Shown piece by piece: positions 54,252 through 61,138 of a stretch of DNA of 64,000 bases. Position numbers and translations under genes: made by a program. Numbering within the stretch: the first letter of the stretch is position 1; each line of letters opens with the position of its first letter. This DNA comes from Promethearchaeota archaeon (GTDB lineage Archaea; Asgardarchaeota; Lokiarchaeia; Sigyniarchaeales; SOKP01): the NCBI GenBank assembly GCA_016839705.1, contig JAEOTR010000079.1, positions 32,224 to 96,223 of the forward strand, written 5' to 3'. The notes under the pieces were generated by a model. The model had not been told where the DNA came from. It ran no database searches and saw nothing but the letters and a program-made list of their open reading frames with translations.

Positions 54252-54533
54252 ATGAGTAAGGAAGAAAAGAATGGAAAACTGAAAGTAGACATTTATGTTC
54301 CACTTGATGCATGCGCATGCGAGTGGGACAAGTTTATGAATCGGGTATTTGTTGAACTTACTCCATACATAAAACATATTGATTATGATACCAAGAACTT
54401 AAATTCAGAAGAAGCAAGAAATCTCGACATTCGAAATAAATGTATTGTGGTTGATGGTGAGAAAAGGTTTTCTTCTTCGTTTGTACTTAAAAGAGAACTA
54501 CCAAAACTTCTTAAAGCTAAAGGACTTATATAA
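54252..54533 (+). CDS. Thioredoxin-fold protein with a CAC motif
   Basis: This 93-residue protein reads KVDIYVPLDACACEWDKFMNRV, then IKHIDYDTKNLNSEEARNL and IVVDGEKRFSSSFVLKREL. A beta-alpha-beta start with C-x-C and a later VVDGxxxF strand is a short thioredoxin-like fold. Similar small proteins accompany arsenic genes and may reduce or deliver arsenic. It begins 23 bp after the preceding Cys/His-rich gene. Confidence 0.6.
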   Translation: MSKEEKNGKLKVDIYVPLDACACEWDKFMNRVFVELTPYIKHIDYDTKNLNSEEARNLDIRNKCIVVDGEKRFSSSFVLKRELPKLLKAKGLI

Positions 54534-54566
54534 ACTTTAGCAGATTTATTATTTTATTCATTTGGG

Positions 54567-54923
54567 GTGATTATCAAAATTAAAAAAATTAAACTAACAA
54601 TTTTTGCTCCTGATCCTGAAAAAAGATTATCTCGGGGGCTTGAAAATATGGTTAATATAAAAGACAATGGAACCATCGTTGATGCGCTTAGTACCCTAGA
54701 TAAACAGGCCTACATTAATCCAGAAGATTCTATCTTTCCAATATACAAGGGATCTATAAACAGTTATCTACAGTTGATTTGGGATGCCGAAGAAAATACA
54801 ATTTACGAGGATTGTGCTGTGAACGCGTATGGTCCAGAAAGAGAATTCATGAATTTACAAGAAGATATCACAACTAATTTATATCCCAATAGTAATATAA
54901 CCATCGTTGTACATGCCGATTGA
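54567..54923 (+). CDS. Small protein of unknown function, possible beta-grasp fold
   Basis: This 118-residue protein is beta-rich: KIKLTIFAPDPEKRLSRG, SYLQLIWDAEENTIYEDC, and a C-terminal YPNSNITIVVHAD. The final strand order and size allow a ubiquitin-like fold, without a GG tail. No family is recognised. The start is a GTG at 54567 just after GGG. It ends the arsenic-linked run. Confidence 0.5.
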   Translation: MIIKIKKIKLTIFAPDPEKRLSRGLENMVNIKDNGTIVDALSTLDKQAYINPEDSIFPIYKGSINSYLQLIWDAEENTIYEDCAVNAYGPEREFMNLQEDITTNLYPNSNITIVVHAD

Positions 54924-54935
54924 TGAGCCGATGTC

Positions 54936-55046
54936 ATGAAAGAAAGATTAGATTTTGGGACTTTTAAAAAAACATTGATGCAGGTTTATGGAAAAAATCA
55001 TGAAGCATTTGCTCATTATTTCTCAATTAAAAGAAAAAATAAATAA
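54936..55046 (+). CDS. Short possible ORF (36 residues)
   Basis: ATG to TAA encodes MKERLDFGTFKKTLMQVYGK and a basic end SIKRKNK. It begins 12 bp after the previous stop and could be translated by coupling. Its size and lack of homologues leave it uncertain. The rest of the 54924-55209 gap holds the first double-hairpin repeat. Confidence 0.25.
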   Translation: MKERLDFGTFKKTLMQVYGKNHEAFAHYFSIKRKNK

Positions 55047-55053
55047 TTTGAAT

Positions 55054-55105
55054 GAAGTCTTTCAATAAATGCTCGTGAAAGATTGACAATAGGATTGCTT
55101 CCTAT
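55054..55105 (+). repeat. Double-hairpin repeat, copy 1
   Basis: This 52-nt element aligns without gaps with 56903-56954. Stem 1 pairs AGTCTTTCA (55056-55064) with TGAAAGATT (55076-55084). Stem 2 is ATAGGA-TTGCT-TCCTAT (55089-55105). Stem 1 position 5 is T-A here and C-G in copy 2, a compensated change. It lies 105 bp ahead of the membrane gene at 55210. Confidence 0.6.
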
Positions 55106-55209
55106 ATTTTACCTTTTTTTGGAAATAAAAACTTTATAATTGCATTAAGTATTTGATAGATATATTAAATTCAAAATCAAATATTAAAGAAAAACGGTGA
55201 GATGATCAT

Positions 55210-55782
55210 ATGAGTGAAGAATCCGGATTAAAAACAAAAACCAGAGCAGTGGTATATACAAAATTCCCCTTTTATAGGGTTATTATATATGAATTCACCA
55301 CGATCCTTCATTATATACTTGGAGGAATTGGATTAATTATTGGTTATATCTTTTTATCTTGGGGCTTCCTAATTGGTTCTATTTATCTTGTGTTTGCATT
55401 TCTCCAAATGTATGTACTTATGCCCTTAATTGTGTGTCCAAATTGTGTGTATTATAGAATGGAAAATGGACGCTGCGTATCAGGTTTAAACAAAATTTCT
55501 CAGAAAATCGCAAAAGAAGGGAATCCTGAAGACTTTCCAAAAAGAGCAGAAGGAATATTTTGCTACAATAATATCTATATGGCAGCCTTATTCATTCCAA
55601 TTATAGGGTTAATTCCTGCATTGATCTTAAATTTTTCTTTGATTTTATTAGGAATCTTCCTTGTTGTTTTAGGATTATTATTATTTCGATTTTTCGTGTT
55701 ATTCCCAAAAATCGCGTGCCTTCATTGTAGTGCAAAATATACCTGCCCTATAGGAGAACAAATTGGAGTTCGCGATAAATAG
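55210..55782 (+). CDS. Membrane protein with two Cys clusters
   Basis: This 190-residue protein has four predicted membrane helices in two pairs (about 28-75 and 122-165). After each pair comes a Cys motif: CPNCVYYRMENGRC and CLHCSAKYTCPIG. The symmetry suggests a duplicated unit with metal or redox sites at the membrane face. No named family. The start has a GGTGAG-like site ahead. Confidence 0.55.
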   Translation: MSEESGLKTKTRAVVYTKFPFYRVIIYEFTTILHYILGGIGLIIGYIFLSWGFLIGSIYLVFAFLQMYVLMPLIVCPNCVYYRMENGRCVSGLNKISQKIAKEGNPEDFPKRAEGIFCYNNIYMAALFIPIIGLIPALILNFSLILLGIFLVVLGLLLFRFFVLFPKIACLHCSAKYTCPIGEQIGVRDK

Positions 55783-55809
55783 CATAATTAAAATGAAATA
55801 AGAATCAAT

Positions 55810-56778
55810 ATGGATATATTCACTCACATATTAATGGGAACTCTACCATGTTTCTTATTACTTGGTAAAATAAGTCCAGAAGCAATAATTCTCCTTTGGA
55901 TTATGGCCATTTTTCCAGATGGCGATATATTTGTTGAACCATTCACTAAAAAACGAAACTTATACTTTTTGTCTCATAAAGCCGCATCCCATTCATATAT
56001 TATTGGGATAATTATAACTGCCATTATCAGCGTGTTAGTCTCATTTATTCGAGGTGTCCAATTCATTGAAATCTGGATAGCTGGAGCTATTGGATTTAGT
56101 ATACATGTTTCATTAGATTGTTTTGGCGCTTCAAGAGTTCCTATTTTTTATCCACTTTCCAAAAAGGAGTTTAGAATTATTGCAGATAGGGCAATTAATC
56201 CATTATTAGCTCTATTTTCCGGGATTAACCTCCTCATTTTCCTTGTTTACTACTTTATCAGCCCATATTATCATGTATTTATGGCATTAACTTCATTTTA
56301 CCTTATTATTTATTTTGTATATTTTGGGATCCGTTTAATACTAAGATTAATAGTACAATTACTATTACCAGAAGGCTCTCATTACATCCCTGGTTTCATA
56401 CCTTTTTTCTATCTAATTTATACAAAAAATTCCTTAGAGGAGAGCATTAGCTTTATATTGAAGAGGAAATTTGCGTTTTCCTTGAATAAAAAAATACTGA
56501 TAAATCAGAATTTCCTAAAGAATTCAGAACAAATGGCCTATATTGAGAAAACAATCAAAATTAGTCAAGAGTATAGATTTTTCCATAAATGGAATTCAAT
56601 AATACCATTTATACGTGAAAATAAACAAAAGGTTAATATTGTACTTGTATTAGCTGAAAGTTATTCAAGGAAGAGATCATATTTTCTTTCAGTGGTTATT
56701 GATAAAGAAACAAAACAAATTTATTCAAAAGAAGATGGATTTGGTTCTTTTCAAGTCTGGCAAAATAAAGATCTTTAA
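55810..56778 (+). CDS. YdjM/DUF457-like membrane metal-dependent hydrolase
   Basis: This 322-residue protein opens with DIFTHILMGTLPC and has PDGDIFVEPF, LSHKAASHSYIIG and SIHVSLDCFGASR in its first four membrane helices, the YdjM-family His/Asp set. The C-terminal third is a soluble extension with no match (about 215-322). The enzymatic substrate is unknown. It is 28 bp after the previous gene. Confidence 0.75.
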   Translation: MDIFTHILMGTLPCFLLLGKISPEAIILLWIMAIFPDGDIFVEPFTKKRNLYFLSHKAASHSYIIGIIITAIISVLVSFIRGVQFIEIWIAGAIGFSIHVSLDCFGASRVPIFYPLSKKEFRIIADRAINPLLALFSGINLLIFLVYYFISPYYHVFMALTSFYLIIYFVYFGIRLILRLIVQLLLPEGSHYIPGFIPFFYLIYTKNSLEESISFILKRKFAFSLNKKILINQNFLKNSEQMAYIEKTIKISQEYRFFHKWNSIIPFIRENKQKVNIVLVLAESYSRKRSYFLSVVIDKETKQIYSKEDGFGSFQVWQNKDL

Positions 56779-56798
56779 TGATTTTAAAAAGATATAAG

Positions 56799-56924
56799 AT
56801 GCTAGAAAAAGATTTACTCTCAATAGTGCGAGATTTTGCTCAGGAAAATCCTGAAAAATATGATATTCATGGATTTTCTCACTCTGAGAGAGTAAATTTT
56901 TTGAAGCCTTTCAAAAAATATTAG
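56799..56924 (+). pseudogene. Truncated HD-phosphohydrolase N-terminus
   Basis: ATG to TAG encodes 41 residues, including FAQENPEKYDIHGFSHSERVNF. They align with the first 41 residues of the HD protein at 58425 (FALDNSEKDDIHGFLHVERVL), but stop before the HD motif. It is a remnant or partial duplicate of that gene. Its 3' end overlaps the second copy of the double-hairpin repeat. Confidence 0.7.
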
Positions 56925-56955
56925 TTTAAGGCTGACAATAGGATTGTCTCCTATT
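56903..56955 (+). repeat. Double-hairpin repeat, copy 2
   Basis: This is the second copy of the 52-nt element at 55054, matching at about 40 of 52 positions. Stem 1 is AGCCTT/AAGGCT and stem 2 is ATAGGA-TTGTC-TCCTAT, extended by one A-T pair. The loop of stem 2 differs while its arms are unchanged. It ends 43 bp before the CDF-like gene. Confidence 0.6.
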
Positions 56956-56997
56956 AATAATGTTTAAATAAAAAGCTAATTCCTTAAGAATTTAATA

Positions 56998-58407
56998 ATG
57001 GAAGAGATAAAATTTAAAGAGTTTAGAAAATCACACAAAGGTGTTACTAAACTTTCTTATGAAGTTAATCAAGTATTGGAAGATGATCCAAATAGATCTC
57101 CTCTATATACTTTGATGTACGCGATTGAAAAGGGAGATAATACTCAGGAAAGGATTTATAACTTTTTTAAATATTTTTATGTAAATGAATTTGTATATAT
57201 TAGGCTAAAACAAAATGAATTAGATGATTTACTATTAAAAGGAATTCATAAAGAATTAATTCAAAAAGAAAATATTACTTATTTTCTAACTGAAAAGGGT
57301 AAGTCAGTATTAGTTAAATCTAAAAAAGTTAATTTAATCACAAATAAAGCAATTACTATTTTTTTTAGTGAAAAACTTGTTTTAATTTTCTCTTTGATTT
57401 GCTTAATTTTTATGAGCTCGCTGAAAATAATTGTTGGATTGAATGCAGGCAGTGATGCGTTATTTAACGAGGGTATAGAGAATTTTACAGATATAATCAA
57501 GATATTCATAATAACTTTAAGTATTAAATTGGGGAAAGATAAGCTAGGAGCAATCGCAATCATTATTTTAATGTTGATAACGGGGATCAATTTGATAATA
57601 TCTTCTGTATTTTCATTTATTCAAACTAATATTATATCACCATCCTATTTCTCGTTTATATTAATGTTTATCTCAATTTTACTAAATTTAATGCTGTTAG
57701 TTCTAAAAAATTTCGTTGGAAAATTACAGGCCAATTTTGCATTGCTCTCGGATGCTAAGGATAATGTAAATAATATTAGATTATCATTAGGAGTAATAGT
57801 TGGTTTAACTTTTGCTTTATTTAGAATTTATTTGATAGATTCTATTTTAGGTATAGTAATTGCTAGTTTAATTATATTTGATGGAGTAGAGACTTTAATG
57901 GCATTAATCAAATCAGGTGATGATATTGATATTGACAGCTTTAAATTAAGTTTAGATAAAGCCTTTGAATTTGAAATAGCCCATTGGATATTAGTAGTTA
58001 TTCAAGAAGAAAAATTGTCCAAACAAAAATTGAATGAAAATTTTATGGAAGCTATCGAAAAAGGCTATGAAATTTTTGGAGTTTGGGCGATATTTGGACT
58101 TTCAAATATTGAAAAATTTAATATTCGTAAGATTTTAAACCTCATGAAAAAAAATGGTTTGATAAATATACAAGATGATATTTGTTATCTCACAGATAAG
58201 GGTAAAAAACAATATTATAATGCTCTTTCCCTAGAGATTGATAGAGTCTCAAGAAATAAGAAAAAATTTAAGAATTGGAAACCACCGAGTAGATTATCTA
58301 AAGTAGTCTGGTTATTATTTGGAGTTTTTGTCTCTATTATATTACTTTTTCTGATAATATATATAGGACCAATTATTTACGATTTTATAATTAATTTAAT
58401 AGAGTGA
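56998..58407 (+). CDS. CDF-transporter-like membrane protein flanked by winged helices
   Basis: The protein has 469 residues. Residues about 30-110 and 325-405 are winged-helix-like units ending YFLTEKGKSVL and YLTDKGKKQYY. Between them are six membrane helices with a cation-diffusion-facilitator outline (ALFNEGIENFTDIIK; LLSDAKDNVNNIRLSLGV; YLIDSILGIVIASLII), though the HxxxD zinc ligands are altered. A last membrane helix lies at 435-465. It may sense or move a metal and regulate through the winged helices. Its stop meets the HD gene. Confidence 0.6.
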   Translation: MEEIKFKEFRKSHKGVTKLSYEVNQVLEDDPNRSPLYTLMYAIEKGDNTQERIYNFFKYFYVNEFVYIRLKQNELDDLLLKGIHKELIQKENITYFLTEKGKSVLVKSKKVNLITNKAITIFFSEKLVLIFSLICLIFMSSLKIIVGLNAGSDALFNEGIENFTDIIKIFIITLSIKLGKDKLGAIAIIILMLITGINLIISSVFSFIQTNIISPSYFSFILMFISILLNLMLLVLKNFVGKLQANFALLSDAKDNVNNIRLSLGVIVGLTFALFRIYLIDSILGIVIASLIIFDGVETLMALIKSGDDIDIDSFKLSLDKAFEFEIAHWILVVIQEEKLSKQKLNENFMEAIEKGYEIFGVWAIFGLSNIEKFNIRKILNLMKKNGLINIQDDICYLTDKGKKQYYNALSLEIDRVSRNKKKFKNWKPPSRLSKVVWLLFGVFVSIILLFLIIYIGPIIYDFIINLIE

Positions 58408-58424
58408 ATAGGGAGTATCCTTTT

Positions 58425-59024
58425 ATGTTAGAAAATAATTTTATTTTAAAAGTAAGGAAATTCGCTCTTGATAATTCTGAGAAAGATGATATTCATGGTT
58501 TCTTACATGTTGAGCGCGTCCTAAATTTATGTCTCCAGATAGGAAAAAGATTAAATGCTAATTTATTTATACTGGAAATAGCAGTTCTACTACACGATAT
58601 TGGAAGAAAAAATAGAAGTAAAACAACATCTATTAAGAATCATGCTGAATTATCAGCTGAGATGGCTTTTAATTTCTTAGACTCTTGTGATTTAAAACTC
58701 TCTAAAAAAGACTTTGATAATATAATTCACTGCATTAGATCACACTCATTCTCAAATAATTCAAACCCTCAGACTCTTGAGGCAAAAATTTTGTCTGATG
58801 CAGATAAATTGGATGCTCTTGGTGCAATAGGGTTATACCGGACTATAGGATTCACTATAAAAAATAAAGGAAATCTTAATGATCTTATAAAACATTTAAG
58901 AGAAAAAATAATTAAATTAAAAGATACGTTATTGCTTGATATTTCAAGAAAGATTGCTAGAAAAAGGCACGAAATTGTACTTGACTTTTATAAACAAATA
59001 AAAAATGAAGCAGATTTAGACTAA
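58425..59024 (+). CDS. HD-domain phosphohydrolase
   Basis: This 199-residue protein has HD-fold ligands in GFLHVERVLN (H), LLHDIGRKN (HD), HCIRSHSF and DADKLDALGA. It should hydrolyse a nucleotide or phosphate ester with a bound divalent metal. The ATG at 58425 is chosen over a GTG at 58404 because the truncated paralogue at 56799 starts exactly there. With the CDF-like gene it forms a two-gene unit. Confidence 0.82.
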   Translation: MLENNFILKVRKFALDNSEKDDIHGFLHVERVLNLCLQIGKRLNANLFILEIAVLLHDIGRKNRSKTTSIKNHAELSAEMAFNFLDSCDLKLSKKDFDNIIHCIRSHSFSNNSNPQTLEAKILSDADKLDALGAIGLYRTIGFTIKNKGNLNDLIKHLREKIIKLKDTLLLDISRKIARKRHEIVLDFYKQIKNEADLD

Positions 59025-59155
59025 ATAAGGAATTAAAGTCTGATCTTATTTTTAAAAAAAATAGTTTTTTTAATTATTAACTGCTATTTTTATTAAAGTA
59101 TGAAAAAATTATAAAATAATATTAACTACGAACTAAAAATTCAGTAAAAATAGAA

Positions 59156-61129
59156 ATGACTCATTTTAAAACTTATCCATTTACTGCTATTATAGGACAA
59201 GATCTTATGAAGCTTGCACTTATTTTAAATGCAATAAATCCAAAAATTGGCGGACTATTAATAAAAGGGACAAAAGGAACTGCAAAATCAACCGCTGTAA
59301 GAGCTTTAGCAGATCTACTTCCTGAGATAGATATTATTAAAGATTGTCCATTTAATTGTAATCCACACAATCTAAAAGAATCATGTCATGAATGCCAACA
59401 TAAAATAATCGACAAAAAGTTGAAGAATAATGATATAGAATTTCGCAAAATGCGCGTTATTAATCTACCTATAAATGCCACTGAAGATAGAGTAGTAGGG
59501 ACAATTGATATTAAAAAAGCACTAGAAGAGGGGTTGAAAGCTTTAGAACCGGGAATATTAGCAGAAGCAAATAGAAATATTCTCTATATAGATGAAGTAA
59601 ATCTACTTGCTGATAATGTAGCAGATGTATTGTTGGATAGTGCCGCAATGGGAATTAATATTATTGAACGAGAAGGTATCAGTATTCATCACCCTTCTAA
59701 TTTTATCTTGGTAGGAACGATGAATCCTGAGGAAGGAAATTTGAGACCTCAACTTTTGGATCGATTTGGATTAAGTGTGGAGGCAAAACCTATTTTAGAT
59801 ATCAATAAACGAGTTAAAATAATAAAGTACGTTGAAGATTATCATACTGATCCTCACAAATTTCACGATAAATTCGAAATTAAACAAAAACTATTAAGAG
59901 AGAAGATTGTTAAGGCTCGTAAAATTCTTAATAATATCAAAATTTCAGATGAACAATTAGAAAACATTGCAAAATTATCTATTAAACTGGAAATTGATAG
60001 TCATCGCGCAGATATCACTATAAATGTAACAGCAAAAACTATCGCTGCTTTTCATGGAAGAACAAACGTTTTAGATGAAGATATAAAAATAGCCGCAAAA
60101 TTAGCATTAGCACATCGTTTAAGAAAACTACCATTTGAAGAACAAGTAATAGATGAAGATGATATCGAAAAGATGTTTGCAGCACAAGATAAGGAAGAAG
60201 CACCGAAATTGAATATAAATAATCCAGAATATCGAAATAATAAAGAAATTATAAATCTAAAAGAGGAAATTTTCGATATAGATACAAAGATATCTACAGA
60301 TGGAATATTAGAAAAAAAAAGAATTGTAAAAGATATGAACACCTCTGGTCAAAGAATACTACATCCTACTCGCGATAAGAAGGGGAAATATATTGGTGGT
60401 CAAAAACCTAAAGATTTTAATTTTAGATCATCATCAGATATTGCTGTTCTTGAAACTATTAACAACGCCGCTTTAGAACCTGAAAATAAAAATGCTTTTA
60501 AAAATGGAGCAAAAATAGAGATTAAAAATAAACATATTCATATTAAGAAAAGAATTGGAAAATCAAGCCATTTATTTGTTTTCTGTGTTGACGCTTCAGG
60601 ATCGATGGGAGCAAATGAAAGAATGATAGTCGTTAAAGGAGTGATATTTTCTATCCTTCAATCTAATTATGTATATCGCGATAAAGTCTCATTAGTTGTT
60701 TTTCGTGGAGAAGATGCAGAAGTTATTTTACCTCCCACTCGAAGTGTTGATTTAGCATATAAATTGTTAAAGGAAATACCTACAGGAGGTACAACCCCAT
60801 TAATTAAAGGTTTAGTAAAAGCATTAGATATTGCTCTTGAAGAGAAAAGAAAGAAAACAGGGTATATACCCTTGATCATTCTTATTTCTGATGCCAGAGG
60901 AAATGTATTTTATAAGGATGCTATAGACGATTTATTAAAAACTGGAAAAGAAATTTCTAAAAATCAAATTGATATGATTATTATTGATACAGAAGGCTCG
61001 GATGTCAAATTAGAAATCAATAAAAAATTATCTGAATCAACAAATGCGAAATACTATCATATTGATACCATGAATAAAGAAAAAGTGAATGAAATTCTGG
61101 GAATGGAAGGATTATTTGAAAATATCTAA
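59156..61129 (+). CDS. Chelatase ATPase, BchI/BchD-type fusion (ChlID)
   Basis: The first about 330 residues are an AAA+ module: Walker [10 protein letters not shown], Walker [10 protein letters not shown], insertion with CPFNC and CHEC, and [21 protein letters not shown] Pro/charged linker follows, then a von Willebrand A domain from about 470 with [22 protein letters not shown] and SDARGN. It drives metal insertion by the CobN/ChlH-type partner encoded next. One polypeptide replaces the BchI and BchD subunits. Confidence 0.9.
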   Translation: MTHFKTYPFTAIIGQDLMKLALILNAINPKIGGLLIKGTKGTAKSTAVRALADLLPEIDIIKDCPFNCNPHNLKESCHECQHKIIDKKLKNNDIEFRKMRVINLPINATEDRVVGTIDIKKALEEGLKALEPGILAEANRNILYIDEVNLLADNVADVLLDSAAMGINIIEREGISIHHPSNFILVGTMNPEEGNLRPQLLDRFGLSVEAKPILDINKRVKIIKYVEDYHTDPHKFHDKFEIKQKLLREKIVKARKILNNIKISDEQLENIAKLSIKLEIDSHRADITINVTAKTIAAFHGRTNVLDEDIKIAAKLALAHRLRKLPFEEQVIDEDDIEKMFAAQDKEEAPKLNINNPEYRNNKEIINLKEEIFDIDTKISTDGILEKKRIVKDMNTSGQRILHPTRDKKGKYIGGQKPKDFNFRSSSDIAVLETINNAALEPENKNAFKNGAKIEIKNKHIHIKKRIGKSSHLFVFCVDASGSMGANERMIVVKGVIFSILQSNYVYRDKVSLVVFRGEDAEVILPPTRSVDLAYKLLKEIPTGGTTPLIKGLVKALDIALEEKRKKTGYIPLIILISDARGNVFYKDAIDDLLKTGKEISKNQIDMIIIDTEGSDVKLEINKKLSESTNAKYYHIDTMNKEKVNEILGMEGLFENI

Positions 61130-61138
61130 TAGTGAATA

